Shown here: piece after piece, positions 29,320-39,903 of the stretch
Layout of the letters: every line of letters starts with the position of its first letter
Position numbering within the stretch: position 1 is the stretch's first letter
Assembly: GCA_947466425.1 (NCBI GenBank)
Contig: CANIBZ010000007.1
Coordinates: 1-64,000, forward strand
DNA length: 64,000 bases
Direction: 5' to 3'
Origin: Flavobacteriales bacterium
GTDB taxonomy: Bacteria; Bacteroidota; Bacteroidia; Flavobacteriales_D; Sanyastnellaceae
The notes under the pieces: generated by a model
What the model saw: only the letters and a program-made list of their open reading frames with translations
Database searches by the model: none
What the model was told of the DNA's origin: nothing
Position numbers and translations under genes: made by a program

Positions 29320-31377
29320 ATGAAAACTCGTTTCTTTTCCCTTTTGATCGTCGTGTTGTCTGCTTTCAGCAGTGTGCACGCATCTTCGAATGTTGGTAAT
29401 CCAGAATTTAATGCAGCTTTTTCAGAAGCGAATAAATTGATGGAAGAAAATTTTTGGGATCAAGCTTCAAATGAGTGGAGAAAGGTTTTGGCTATGGATG
29501 CTGAAAATATCAATGTAAATTACAAATTAGGCTACTGCTTATTGCAGACAGAGACCAATAAGGTTGAAGCTTTGAAGTATTTGGAAAAAGCTACCTCGAA
29601 AAAATTGAATTCAGGCTATGACCCCTTCGATCCAAACGAGAAAGCCGCTCCGGTTGAGGCTCTGTTTTATTTAGCCATTGCGCAACACTTGAATATGAAG
29701 TTTAATGATTCTTCTGAAAGCTTAGAGCTCATGAAGAGTCAAATAAACAAAAACCACAAACTGGCTGCTCAAATTGACCGAGCATTACAAATTAACGAGT
29801 TTGCTAAACTTCTGGTTGCAAGTCCTAAGAAGTATACTATTACGAATGCAGGCGCAACAATTAACGGTGTTTTTGCTGATTTTGGTCCAGTACTTTCGTT
29901 TGATGAGAGCAGCATTTTCTTCACTAGCAGAAGACTTAGACCCGATTCAACCAATGCGAAAATTAAAGACTTTATAACTGACAAATACCGTGATGATATC
30001 TACGTTTCCTTTAAAGGAAGAGATGGGAAATGGGCCGTGCCGGAATTGTTGAATTTGAATTCGGATGATCATGACGCAACTATTTCTGTTTCTCCAGATG
30101 GAAACACGTTGTTCATTTACAAGGATAGTCTTGGCGATGGTCAAGTAATGTATTCGACTCTTTTGGGTGAAACATGGAATGCTCCGGTGAAATTATCTTC
30201 TAATATCAATTCGAAATACTGGGAAACACATTGTACTATTTCTGCTAATGGAAATGAATTGTATTTTGTGTCAGACCGTCCAAACGGTATTGGACAGCGA
30301 GATATTTATAGATGCGATAGAAATTCGAATGGATCTTGGGGATTGGCTCAAAATCTAGGGAGTGTTATCAATACAATTTACGAGGAGGACGCACCGTTTT
30401 TGAGTGCTGACGGGAAGTATTTATACTTCGCGTCGAAAGGACATTCAACGATGGGTGGATTCGATCTGTTTGTAAGCGAGCGTTTACCTGATGGAACGTG
30501 GGGAGCGCCAGAGAATATGGGTTACCCATTGAATACTGTGGACGATGATATATTCTTCCAACCGATGGCCGACGGAAAGCGCGCTTTTTATAGTTCAAGA
30601 AGAGATGGTGGATTGGGTGATTTAGATATTTATGAAGTCTTGATGCCAGTTAAAAAGGGAGAACAATTGGCAAGCTTGAAAGGTGTTTTCAAGCCGGCTA
30701 AGGGAAACAGCTTACCGAAGGAGGGGCTGAAAGTGGTAATAGTAAATACAAAGTCTAACGAAAAACAAGAGTCATTGGCCAAAAATGACAATGGCGAGTT
30801 TTTAGCTGTCCTTCAACCCTGTTCTACTTATTCAATTGACTATTTGAATGGTATTGAGAAGCTGAAGTATGAATCGTTAACAGTGCCTTGCGATGGCGAA
30901 AAGCACGACTACACAAGAGAGATACAGTTAATTGCTAAAAAGGACGATATCGTATTTAATAAAGAAGACCCAATTCAAACGAAGATCGACGCAGACAAGA
31001 CTTACGCCGAATACTCACACTATTTCCTTTACGGGAAAAGTGATTTCTCTGGAGAAGAGACTAAGTTTAAAGAGTTTATCGTGAACTGCCAAAAAGTTAT
31101 TGATCAAAAGGCTTTTGTAACAATAACTATTGAAGGAAGTGCTTCGAACGTTCCTACCGCTGGAAGCAAAACCAACGAAATGCTTTCGAACGAACGTTCG
31201 GTTAATGCTCAGAAGGGATTGACAAAGGCTCTTTTGAAGAATGGATACATTGAAAATGTTGACTTTAAATTTGAAAAGCCAATCAATGTAGTTCAGGGAA
31301 AGAAATTCGAAAACGATGCTTTGCAAAATAAATCGGAATACGAAAAGTATCAGTACATCAAAGTTAAGGTTCAATAA
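29320..31377 (+). CDS. TPR / PD40 propeller / OmpA-like envelope protein
   Basis: PD40 repeats (GNTLFIYKD, GNELYFVSDRPNGIGQRDIY, GKYLYFASKGHSTMGGFDLF) and OmpA-like C-terminus (NERSVNAQKGLTKALLKNG). Confidence 0.85.
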   Translation: MKTRFFSLLIVVLSAFSSVHASSNVGNPEFNAAFSEANKLMEENFWDQASNEWRKVLAMDAENINVNYKLGYCLLQTETNKVEALKYLEKATSKKLNSGYDPFDPNEKAAPVEALFYLAIAQHLNMKFNDSSESLELMKSQINKNHKLAAQIDRALQINEFAKLLVASPKKYTITNAGATINGVFADFGPVLSFDESSIFFTSRRLRPDSTNAKIKDFITDKYRDDIYVSFKGRDGKWAVPELLNLNSDDHDATISVSPDGNTLFIYKDSLGDGQVMYSTLLGETWNAPVKLSSNINSKYWETHCTISANGNELYFVSDRPNGIGQRDIYRCDRNSNGSWGLAQNLGSVINTIYEEDAPFLSADGKYLYFASKGHSTMGGFDLFVSERLPDGTWGAPENMGYPLNTVDDDIFFQPMADGKRAFYSSRRDGGLGDLDIYEVLMPVKKGEQLASLKGVFKPAKGNSLPKEGLKVVIVNTKSNEKQESLAKNDNGEFLAVLQPCSTYSIDYLNGIEKLKYESLTVPCDGEKHDYTREIQLIAKKDDIVFNKEDPIQTKIDADKTYAEYSHYFLYGKSDFSGEETKFKEFIVNCQKVIDQKAFVTITIEGSASNVPTAGSKTNEMLSNERSVNAQKGLTKALLKNGYIENVDFKFEKPINVVQGKKFENDALQNKSEYEKYQYIKVKVQ

Positions 31378-31385
31378 AATAATTC

Positions 31386-32177
31386 ATGCTTCACTTAAAG
31401 AGACCGTTGGTTTTTCTTGACCTGGAAACCACCGGGACCGACGTTGCGAAAGATCGCATCGTGGAAATAGCTTTTGTAAAAGTTATGCCAGATGGAGCAA
31501 CTGAAACGCTACCCGAGTTTAAAGACACAAGGTTCTTAATTAACCCTGGAATGCTTATTCCCATTGAATCTTCTTTGGTTCATGGAATTTATGATGCTGA
31601 CGTGAAGAATGCACCTTTGTTTTCAGATTGTGGGCCTATGTTGAATGACTTCATTGAAGGCTGCGATCTCGCAGGTTACAACAGCAATAAGTTTGATATT
31701 CCATTGCTTGCAGAAGAATTTCTTCGCGTGGGTATTCCATTCACTTTGGATGGAAGAAACACTGTTGATGTGCAAATCCTTTTCCACAAACTAGAACCAC
31801 GCAATTTGTCTGCTGCGTTTAAATACTATACCGGAGGAACGTTAGAAAACGCTCACGCTGCGCTAGTAGATACTCAGGCTACTTACGAAGTGTTCAAGGG
31901 AATGTATGAAAAGTACAAGGATGACGAGCGAGCTCTTCCAACGACCATTGAAGAAATAGAAACCATGAGCAGCTATGGAAAAAGAGCGGACCTCATTGGT
32001 AATCTTCAATACAACGAAGAAGGCGATATGGTATTTGGATTCGGAAAACACAAAGGAGTGAAAGTGGCAGACGTTCTGACGCGTGAGCCGGGGTATTTCG
32101 GTTGGATGATGAATGCAGACTTCCCTTTATACACGAAGGAAGTCCTTCGTAAGTTTCGAAACAACATGATGGCATAA
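31386..32177 (+). CDS. DnaQ-like 3'-5' exonuclease
   Basis: FLDLETTGTDVAKDRIVEIA, LAGYNSNKFDIPLLAEE, NAHAALVDTQATYEVF. Confidence 0.92.
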   Translation: MLHLKRPLVFLDLETTGTDVAKDRIVEIAFVKVMPDGATETLPEFKDTRFLINPGMLIPIESSLVHGIYDADVKNAPLFSDCGPMLNDFIEGCDLAGYNSNKFDIPLLAEEFLRVGIPFTLDGRNTVDVQILFHKLEPRNLSAAFKYYTGGTLENAHAALVDTQATYEVFKGMYEKYKDDERALPTTIEEIETMSSYGKRADLIGNLQYNEEGDMVFGFGKHKGVKVADVLTREPGYFGWMMNADFPLYTKEVLRKFRNNMMA

Positions 32178-32181
32178 AGCT

Positions 32182-33267
32182 ATGCGAGTTGCAGTCCTCG
32201 TCTCGAATGATCTAGCATACGATCAACGAGTAAGCAAGATTTGCGATTCCCTTCAACATAAAAAATGGGACGTTCAGCTTGTCGGTGTTTTAAAGACCGA
32301 GAGCACTTCTATTCAACGCACATATTCTACAAATCGATTGCGCGTCTTTTTTAGCAAAGGACCTTTGTTTTATTTCATGTTGAATGTGCGCATGTTCTTC
32401 TATTTGCTCTTTCACAAAACCGATGTCATTTGGGCGAATGATTTAGACGTGTTGTGGCCGGCGGTTTTGATGAAGAAGCTTCGAGGCACAAAAGTCATTT
32501 ACGATTCGCACGAGTATTTTACAGAGGCGGAAGGGTTAACCGGAAGAGAGCGAATTAAAGCTATCTGGACGCGCATTGAAGAACGATGCATTCCGCATGT
32601 ATATCTTTTTATTACGGTGAATGAAAGCATTGCTTCCATCTATCGAAAGAAATACAACCGCGAAGTTTTAGTACAACGCAACATGCCCATTTTGGTGGAA
32701 GATGAAAGTGAACGGGAGGAGTTGTTTGAAACGAAAACCGTCGTTCTTCAAGGTGCATATATTGATCCAGATAGAGGCGGAATGGAATTGGTTGAAGCGT
32801 TTCAATATTTGGAAGGAATTCAATTGTTGATTGTTGGTGCAGGAAGAGATTTGGAAAACATCAAGAAGCGTATAGTTGAACTTCGGTTGGAAGAAAAAGT
32901 AAAAGTTCTTCCACGTATGTCTTACTTCGAACTGAAAAAATTAACGCAGCGTGTGCACTTGGGAGTGTCTTTAGACAAGCCGTTACACATGAACTACACG
33001 CTTTCCCTTCCAAATAAATTGTTCGATTACATTCATGCGGGAGTGCCAGTGCTGGTAAGCAATTTGGTTGAACCCGCGCGCATTGTGAATGAATTTAAAG
33101 TAGGTGAGGTAATTGAAGAAGTAACGCCGAAAGCTATAGCAGAAGGGATTCAGAAAGTGCTGAATTCCGCTTCATATAATGAGTATAGAACCGCCACTAA
33201 AAAAGCAAAGTCGGCGTTGCATTGGCAAGCCGACTTCGATAAACTAGATTTCTCTAAAATTTCTTAG
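32182..33267 (+). CDS. Glycosyltransferase (GT4-like)
   Basis: VIWANDLDVLWPA, VIYDSHEYFTEAEG, QGAYIDPDRGGMELVEAF, LPNKLFDYIHAGVPVLVSNLVEP. Confidence 0.87.
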   Translation: MRVAVLVSNDLAYDQRVSKICDSLQHKKWDVQLVGVLKTESTSIQRTYSTNRLRVFFSKGPLFYFMLNVRMFFYLLFHKTDVIWANDLDVLWPAVLMKKLRGTKVIYDSHEYFTEAEGLTGRERIKAIWTRIEERCIPHVYLFITVNESIASIYRKKYNREVLVQRNMPILVEDESEREELFETKTVVLQGAYIDPDRGGMELVEAFQYLEGIQLLIVGAGRDLENIKKRIVELRLEEKVKVLPRMSYFELKKLTQRVHLGVSLDKPLHMNYTLSLPNKLFDYIHAGVPVLVSNLVEPARIVNEFKVGEVIEEVTPKAIAEGIQKVLNSASYNEYRTATKKAKSALHWQADFDKLDFSKIS

Positions 33268-33860
33268 AACAAAAATCCGACAGCAACTCCTGTGCGGACA
33301 AAGTATCCAACGTAAGGACGGAAGGCTTCGTTAGGTGCTTCAACAAAAGGTTCGCTGGTTGACACACGCGTGTCTCCGCTATTCCAGATGGTTCCGAAGT
33401 TTACGTCGATACTAATTTTATCTTGGAAAATTCTTTGGTAACCGAATGACATTCCAACTCCGCCTGTGTTAATGTTGCGTTTGTTGTAATCGTAGATTGT
33501 CATGTATGTAATGGGGTCGTATCCCACATAAATTTGTTCAAGCGCTTCCATATACTGGTAACGCGCAAACATAGAAAGGTAGATACCTTCAGGTGCATTG
33601 TACTTGCCCATGTAATAACGGAATTCAGGGGTAATGGCAACGCGTGTAATGTAGCTGCTTGCGAAGCCATCGCTTTGATCTTGATATAAACCACCAATAA
33701 CAAAGCTTGATCTTTCTTTCGTTTGATGCTCGAAAGAGACATTCGCGGTGCGCATGATTGGAGAAGAAATATCCAACTTCAGGATGTTCTTTTTTTGTGC
33801 TGAAACCACGCTTGAGGTCAATATCAACACGATTACGAATAACTTGCTTATAAACTGCAT
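33264..33860 (-). CDS. Outer-membrane beta-barrel protein, probable
   Basis: Signal peptide MQFISKLFVIVLILTSSVVSAQ then alternating aromatic/polar strands; start placed at 33860. Confidence 0.7.
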   Translation of the reverse strand: MQFISKLFVIVLILTSSVVSAQKKNILKLDISSPIMRTANVSFEHQTKERSSFVIGGLYQDQSDGFASSYITRVAITPEFRYYMGKYNAPEGIYLSMFARYQYMEALEQIYVGYDPITYMTIYDYNKRNINTGGVGMSFGYQRIFQDKISIDVNFGTIWNSGDTRVSTSEPFVEAPNEAFRPYVGYFVRTGVAVGFLF

Positions 33861-33921
33861 ATATTTTTCTTTTTGTATGAATAAATTTAGTGCAATTTCG
33901 CTAAGTCGAAAAGAAAAAACT

Positions 33922-34149
33922 ATGACAAAAATTTTTAACATCATTTATCTCGGTTTAGCACCAATTTTATTTGGGTTAAGTTGGTTTATTTCTCATGAAT
34001 TGTTCAATCACTTCATGAAGAACAAGGGTACGTTGGAAAATCCAGCGAAAGACAATTCATTGGTCTTCGCTTGCGGTTTTTCCTTCTTGTACCTGTTGGT
34101 GTTTTTTATCATACGTGACCTCTACCCGAAAAAAAATAACAAGTCGTAA
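33922..34149 (+). CDS. Small two-TM membrane protein
   Basis: MTKIFNIIYLGLAPILFGLSWFISHELF...; two hydrophobic segments. Confidence 0.65.
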   Translation: MTKIFNIIYLGLAPILFGLSWFISHELFNHFMKNKGTLENPAKDNSLVFACGFSFLYLLVFFIIRDLYPKKNNKS

Positions 34150-34203
34150 ATACATTACAAGATCACACAACAAATTTGTCAAACAATTAAAAATTAAAGA
34201 AAC

Positions 34204-35208
34204 ATGTCTGAAGTAAATAAAGAAAAATTGAAGGCCCTTCAATTGACCATGGATAAGTTAGAAAAGACTTACGGTAAGGGCGCTGTAATGAAATTAGGCG
34301 ATAGCGCAGTGGAAGCCATGGAAGTGATTCCAAGCGGATCGTTGGGTCTGGATCTAGCGTTAGGCATAGGCGGATTTCCGAAAGGAAGAATCGTAGAGAT
34401 CTACGGTCCGGAATCTTCGGGTAAAACAACCTTAGCCATTCACGCGATTGCAGAGTGTCAGAAGATGGGCGGCATTGCTGCTATCATAGATGCGGAACAC
34501 GCGTTCGATAAGTTCTACGCTGAAGCGTTGGGTGTTGATACAGAGAATCTTTTGATCTCTCAGCCAGATAATGGTGAGCAAGGTTTAGAGATTGCTGATA
34601 ACCTCATTCGCTCAGGCGCCATTGACTTAATTGTCATTGACTCTGTGGCTGCATTGACTCCTCGTTCTGAGATTGAAGGAGAAATGGGCGATTCAAACGT
34701 AGGTGTTCAAGCACGTTTAATGTCGAAGGCTTTACGTAAGCTTACAGGCACCATTAGCAAGACCGGATGTTGCTGCATCTTCATTAACCAATTGCGTGAA
34801 AAGATTGGTGTCATGTTCGGTAACCCTGAGACAACAACAGGTGGTAACGCACTGAAGTTCTATGCTTCCATTCGTTTAGATATTCGTCGCTCTACTCAAT
34901 TGAAAGACGGAGAGAATGTAATTGGAAATCACACCAAAGTGAAAGTGGTAAAAAACAAAGTTGCTCCACCGTTCAGAACGGCAGAGTTCGACATTATTTA
35001 TGGTCAAGGAATTAGCCGCGTAGGTGAGTTAATTGACATGGGTGTTGATTTGACTATTGTGAAAAAGGCAGGTTCTTGGTTCTCTTACGGTGAAACCAAA
35101 TTGGGACAAGGACGTGATGCGGTGAAACAATTGCTAGACGACAATCCAGAATTAATGGCAGAAATCGAAGGCAAAGTGAAAGCAGCTCTTGCAGCTAAAA
35201 AGGCGTAA
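34204..35208 (+). CDS. recA: Recombinase A
   Basis: [44 protein letters not shown]. Confidence 0.98.
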   Translation: MSEVNKEKLKALQLTMDKLEKTYGKGAVMKLGDSAVEAMEVIPSGSLGLDLALGIGGFPKGRIVEIYGPESSGKTTLAIHAIAECQKMGGIAAIIDAEHAFDKFYAEALGVDTENLLISQPDNGEQGLEIADNLIRSGAIDLIVIDSVAALTPRSEIEGEMGDSNVGVQARLMSKALRKLTGTISKTGCCCIFINQLREKIGVMFGNPETTTGGNALKFYASIRLDIRRSTQLKDGENVIGNHTKVKVVKNKVAPPFRTAEFDIIYGQGISRVGELIDMGVDLTIVKKAGSWFSYGETKLGQGRDAVKQLLDDNPELMAEIEGKVKAALAAKKA

Positions 35209-35230
35209 GCTTATTTCACAGACAAACAAA

Positions 35231-35258
35231 AAGAGGAACCATCGGTTCCTCTTTTTTA
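35231..35258 (+). terminator. Rho-independent terminator after recA
   Basis: AAGAGGAACC-ATC-GGTTCCTCTT followed by TTTT. Confidence 0.9.
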
Positions 35259-35275
35259 TTTCCAACAAAATGGAA

Positions 35276-36391
35276 TTACTTAATGTATCTCCAGTCTTGA
35301 TTGTTTTTAATCGTTTTCAACGAATGGTAGATCAAATGAATGACTGCCTCAACATCGTCTTTGGCAACCATCTCAACTGTCGTGTGCATATAGCGCAATG
35401 GAAGTGAGATAAGTGCACTCGCAACACCTGCATTGCTGTATGCGAAGGCATCGGTGTCTGTTCCTGTTGCTCTGTAAACAGCTGCACGTTGAATGTCGAT
35501 TTTATTCTTGTCGGCCGTGTTAATGATGTGCTTCAATAAGTTGTTTTGAACGGCTGGTCCGTAACTAACTACGGGGCCTTTGCCGCACGCTAAATCTCCG
35601 CTCATGATCTTGCTCATCATAGGAGTTTGTGTGTCGTGACAAACGTCTGTAACGATGGCAACATCCGGATTAATGCGATGTGCAATCATTTCAGCACCAC
35701 GCAATCCAATTTCTTCTTGAACAGAATTGGTGAAGTACACACCGAATGGAAGTTTGACTTTGTTCTCTTTCAACATACGTGCTACTTCGGCAATCATGAA
35801 TCCACCAATGCGGTTGTCTAACGCGCGACCTAAGTAGTAGCGGTCATTCAATACCATGAACTCATCTTCGAAGGTGGCTACGCATCCCACGTGAATGCCC
35901 AGTCCTTCCACTTCGTCTTTTGTTCTAGCGCCCACATCCAAGAAAATATTTTTCATGGAAGGAGCTTCCTCTTTCTCTTGACGAACATGAATCGCCGGCC
36001 ATCCGAATACGCCTTTCACCAAACCTTTCGCCGTTTGAATATTCACACGCATAGATGGTGCAATCATGTGATCGCTTCCACCGTTGCGACGCAGGTATAT
36101 AAATCCGTCTGGAGTAATGTAATGCACGAACCACGCGATTTCATCGGCGTGTGCTTCAACCACAACTTTGTAAGGGGCATCTGGATTAATTACACCCACC
36201 ACGGTTCCGTAAGTGTCTACGATGTGTGTGTCTATGTATGGACGAATGTAGTCTAACCACATTTGCTGTCCGGGTGTTTCGAATCCGGTTGGAGCAATGT
36301 TGTTAATGTACTTCTCAAGGAACTCGTGACTATTTGCGTTCAGGATGCTCTTCGATTTTTTTGTAGCGGGTGCTTTCGTTTTCTTTGCCAT
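35276..36391 (-). CDS. M42-family metallopeptidase
   Basis: VEAHADEIAWFVHYI, LGRALDNRIGGFMIAE, FTNSVQEEIGLRGAEM. Confidence 0.93.
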   Translation of the reverse strand: MAKKTKAPATKKSKSILNANSHEFLEKYINNIAPTGFETPGQQMWLDYIRPYIDTHIVDTYGTVVGVINPDAPYKVVVEAHADEIAWFVHYITPDGFIYLRRNGGSDHMIAPSMRVNIQTAKGLVKGVFGWPAIHVRQEKEEAPSMKNIFLDVGARTKDEVEGLGIHVGCVATFEDEFMVLNDRYYLGRALDNRIGGFMIAEVARMLKENKVKLPFGVYFTNSVQEEIGLRGAEMIAHRINPDVAIVTDVCHDTQTPMMSKIMSGDLACGKGPVVSYGPAVQNNLLKHIINTADKNKIDIQRAAVYRATGTDTDAFAYSNAGVASALISLPLRYMHTTVEMVAKDDVEAVIHLIYHSLKTIKNNQDWRYIK

Positions 36392-36432
36392 AGCAATTAT
36401 TTGTTAATCAAAAGTAGAGAGATAAAAATCCA

Positions 36433-37122
36433 GTGGAACCCTACCAAGAAAATAGTTTGAACAATACCGCGGTGAACAAATCGCGCACGCGTGAATTGAA
36501 GCAAACGGCAGACGGCTCGTTCACGTTGTTTATTCCGGAAGTGGAAGAGACTTATCACAGCACGCACGGCGCGGTGCAAGAATCTATGCATGTCTTTATT
36601 GAAAGCGGATTGAAGGCGTGCGACAAAGAAGAGATTCGCATTTTGGAAGTGGGCTTGGGAACGGGATTGAATGCTATGTTAACCCTTCAACATGCAACAA
36701 AAAAGATTCACTATTGCGCGCTCGAGCCTTATCCGTTGTCGAAGGAAATCTTGGAAGAATTATCGGCGAGTCGAACGGATCAATTCGAAATGAAATTTCA
36801 TACTTCTAATGTTGGCGAATGGATTTCACTACAAGAAAATTTTTCATTTGTTCGAGTGGAAGTGGGGTTGGAAGAATTTTCTTCCGAAGAGAAATTCGAT
36901 GTCATTTATTACGATGCCTTTGGACCTCGCGTAGAGCCTGGCTTGTGGACGCTAGCGCGTATGCAACAGTGTTTCGACTTGTTGAATGAAGGCGGCATCT
37001 TCGTCACCTATTGCGCGAAAGGCGAAGTACGTCGCAATCTTCAAGCGGCGGGGTTTGTGGTGGAAAGGTTGGCGGGGCCGCCGGGCAAGCGCGAAATGCT
37101 TAGAGGGGTGAAACCCCTCTAG
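36433..37122 (+). CDS. mnmD: tRNA (5-methylaminomethyl-2-thiouridine)(34)-methyltransferase MnmD
   Basis: LEVGLGTGLNAMLTL, YYDAFGPRVEPGLWTLARM, GGIFVTYCAKGEVRRNLQAAGF, GPPGKREMLRG. Confidence 0.9.
   Translation: MEPYQENSLNNTAVNKSRTRELKQTADGSFTLFIPEVEETYHSTHGAVQESMHVFIESGLKACDKEEIRILEVGLGTGLNAMLTLQHATKKIHYCALEPYPLSKEILEELSASRTDQFEMKFHTSNVGEWISLQENFSFVRVEVGLEEFSSEEKFDVIYYDAFGPRVEPGLWTLARMQQCFDLLNEGGIFVTYCAKGEVRRNLQAAGFVVERLAGPPGKREMLRGVKPL
37101..37121. repeat. Perfect 9-bp-stem hairpin spanning the mnmD stop codon
   Basis: TAGAGGGGT-GAA-ACCCCTCTA; the terminal TA plus the following G forms the TAG stop. Confidence 0.95.
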
Positions 37123-37173
37123 AATGTCTTTCAGACGAATGCCTACGGCGAATGCTTCGCGAATGTCTGCGAC
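37122..37173 (+). repeat. GAAT-spaced mini-palindrome array, locus B1
   Basis: gaat GTCTTTCAGAC gaat GCCTACGGC gaat GCTTCGC gaat GTCTGCGAC. Confidence 0.95.
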
Positions 37174-37207
37174 GATTATGAAGAATTAAGAGAAGTTAAG
37201 TTTAATC

Positions 37208-37229
37208 GGGTCGAAATATCTTTCGACCC
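37208..37229. repeat. 9-bp-stem hairpin GGGTCGAAA-TATC-TTTCGACCC
   Basis: Perfect inverted repeat; variant copies at 42470 and 44284. Confidence 0.95.
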
Positions 37230-37328
37230 TAAGGTGTGATAATTCAATCTCGTTGAAAGGAAATAAATCAAGAATCTTGAAAAAAACGGCAAGGAAGTTT
37301 TGATTTTATTTGTTGAAAATTCCTCAAC

Positions 37329-39884
37329 ATGAAAAGACTTTTACTATTCAGTTTGCTAGTTATTATTTTTCAAACTACGAACGCCCAACGCCTAATTCCT
37401 TATGTGGCGAATAACCAAGAATACATATTAAACGATTCGTTTGATGATTTCTCTTGTTTTGATCTGGAAGTATTCCAAGACTCCATGTACTTAGCTGTGA
37501 GATCATCGGAGAGTATGAACCGTAAGAGTATTGCAGTCTATAAGAATAATGTTCTTTATGAGGCAAATATTGTTGACAATGGTTATCATTTTAACGCCTA
37601 TGATTTGCTCGCTGTTGGTGATCAACTTTTCGCTGTTGGGAATATAGTAGATCCAGGATTTCAGGCTGCTCATCCAACAGTCGGAGTGCTTACCAACGGG
37701 TCTTGGAATTATTACAGTTTTAATAACTTCCAATTTATCAAGTTTCAATACGCGAGGTTTTTCAATCAAAAATTATATCTTTTTGGAAGGAATGGCGACC
37801 CTGTGTTGGAATTTTCAAATGGTGAATTCACTGATACGGGAATTGATGGTGTCTCAGATGCACAAGTTTTTGGTGATAAATTATATTTCATTAAATATTT
37901 CGACCCCGGATTGTTTTCTTTGGATGTGAATGGTAATGTTGTTCAAGTTGACCTGCCTTGTGGTTTATTGAATGGTTTTAGTCTCTTGAATGGTAGCATA
38001 TATGTTTCTGGAAGGTGCGATGATTTTTTATATCGCTTAGACAACAACGGAACATGGGTGCCAGATGACCTTTCTTTAGATTGGAGTAAGTTCGACACGA
38101 AAAAATTAGTTGAGGTATTTAGAACCGCTTCTGGCTACGTAGGGAACTTCTCGAGTTATCATAGAGAGAACTCGAATTATTTCGCCACTATTGAGTCTTA
38201 TGCTTTACAAGATCAAGTATGTCTTTTTGGAAGAGTGCAAAATGTAGTACAATTTGAAAACAAGGATTGGTCGGCATGTATTCCAAACGCGGATGGTCCC
38301 TCAGGAGGACTAAGTGTTGTAGAGAAAGGATTGAAAGGTCAAGCAATTCAAAATGAGAATTTGTACAAGTTTAATACGCCCTCCTTTGGTTTTTTTGACG
38401 AACAATCAAACTCTATTAACTCAGATAAATTTGAACCGGGACTTTTTTACAAAAATAAATTGCTAACATCATCATCCGTTGTTGAAGTATTCGGAGTTAA
38501 AAGTGATATGACGGTTACCGGATACGGTGGACAGACTGCTTCAGGTTTGAATAGCTCTTATGCAGGGCCAGTAGCAAGTGAATACGGGAACGATTACCTG
38601 AAAAAATACCATCGGATTTGGCAAGTGTCTCAAGCGGAAATTGATTACCACAATAACCATTGGTATGAGGCGAATTATTCAGCACCGCCCGATCTGTTGG
38701 AATGGCCGGGGAATGGAGATGCCCTGAATGGAGAACCGCAAGTGTTAGCTCCTTTTCACGATGTAAACGGAAACAATATTTATGAACCTCAGTTTGGAGA
38801 CGCGCCTGAAATAAAAGGAGATGAGGCTTCTTTTTACATAGTTTCAGATGGAAGAGAAATTACCAGTGAATATCAGCCGATTGAAACAGCTCGGAATAAA
38901 TCGAATGTTGAAATAGGTGTAATGAATTATTTGTTCAAGAATTCAAATAACGAAGCGTTAGCTCATACTTTATTTACAGATTACAGACTTATTCTGCGAG
39001 ATACAGAACCGTTACAGAATACTTTATTCGGATTTATTGAGGAGTACGTCTTAGGCAATCCTCTCGATAATTATGTTGGTTCTGATGTTCAAAGAAATAT
39101 GGTTTTTGGTTACAATGGAGATGATTTCGACGAATCTTCTGCCGCCTATCCCGGATATGGTTATGAGGTTCCGGCTTGTGGTTTGGTTGGATTGAATGCG
39201 CCAATAAACGCAGCAATGTATTTTATGACAATACCAGGAACTGCAGAATCTCCAATTACTAATTATGACCACTATAATTACATGAGTGGCTTAGACATGG
39301 ATAGCATTTTTGCAATAAACATTTTTACGCAGGAACTTACAACGTTTATGTATTCAGGTGAAGTCGGGGTGAGCGATGTATGGAATGAGGCTAATAACCA
39401 AAATTACCCCTATGATCGTCGAATGGTTGCATCTTTCCAAGTAGGTGAGCTTTTGCCAAATGAGCCGGTATGTCTCTCGTTTGCAAGGGTTGTGGGCTCA
39501 GACACTTTGACTGGCGGCAGCCAATCTTTGAACGCAGTTTACAAAATGAAACAGTATTCAGACGAAGTGCAGCAGTATTACGACCAATACCTTCAAACCA
39601 CCGATTGCAATCAGTTAGTAGGCATTGAAGAAGTGAATGAAGAGTTGTTTGGTGTTCACGTGTTTCCGAATCCGGCTAAAGAAAAGATTACCATTCAAAC
39701 TACACGAAGTTCCATTTCTAAAATTGAATTATTCAATATTGTTGGAAGTCTCGTTCACAGTGAAACATGTTTGAAAACTGCCAATACGAGTGTGGACATT
39801 AGCGCTTATACCCCAGGTCTTTATTCCGTTCGAATTTATTTGAAAGACGGAACAACTGAGGTGAGAAAAATTATTGTGGAATAA
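37329..39884 (+). CDS. Secreted protein with T9SS type A sorting domain (paralog 1)
   Basis: Signal peptide MKRLLLFSLLVIIFQTTNAQ; C-terminal VFPNPAKEKITIQTT...GLYSVRIYLKDGTTEVRKIIVE. Confidence 0.9.
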   Translation: MKRLLLFSLLVIIFQTTNAQRLIPYVANNQEYILNDSFDDFSCFDLEVFQDSMYLAVRSSESMNRKSIAVYKNNVLYEANIVDNGYHFNAYDLLAVGDQLFAVGNIVDPGFQAAHPTVGVLTNGSWNYYSFNNFQFIKFQYARFFNQKLYLFGRNGDPVLEFSNGEFTDTGIDGVSDAQVFGDKLYFIKYFDPGLFSLDVNGNVVQVDLPCGLLNGFSLLNGSIYVSGRCDDFLYRLDNNGTWVPDDLSLDWSKFDTKKLVEVFRTASGYVGNFSSYHRENSNYFATIESYALQDQVCLFGRVQNVVQFENKDWSACIPNADGPSGGLSVVEKGLKGQAIQNENLYKFNTPSFGFFDEQSNSINSDKFEPGLFYKNKLLTSSSVVEVFGVKSDMTVTGYGGQTASGLNSSYAGPVASEYGNDYLKKYHRIWQVSQAEIDYHNNHWYEANYSAPPDLLEWPGNGDALNGEPQVLAPFHDVNGNNIYEPQFGDAPEIKGDEASFYIVSDGREITSEYQPIETARNKSNVEIGVMNYLFKNSNNEALAHTLFTDYRLILRDTEPLQNTLFGFIEEYVLGNPLDNYVGSDVQRNMVFGYNGDDFDESSAAYPGYGYEVPACGLVGLNAPINAAMYFMTIPGTAESPITNYDHYNYMSGLDMDSIFAINIFTQELTTFMYSGEVGVSDVWNEANNQNYPYDRRMVASFQVGELLPNEPVCLSFARVVGSDTLTGGSQSLNAVYKMKQYSDEVQQYYDQYLQTTDCNQLVGIEEVNEELFGVHVFPNPAKEKITIQTTRSSISKIELFNIVGSLVHSETCLKTANTSVDISAYTPGLYSVRIYLKDGTTEVRKIIVE

Positions 39885-39903
39885 GTTTCAATACAAAAAG
39901 ACT

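Noticed and set aside
36397-36591. Minus-strand ORF overlapping the start of mnmD
   Set aside because: Overlaps a well-supported methyltransferase start and shows no homology-like features.
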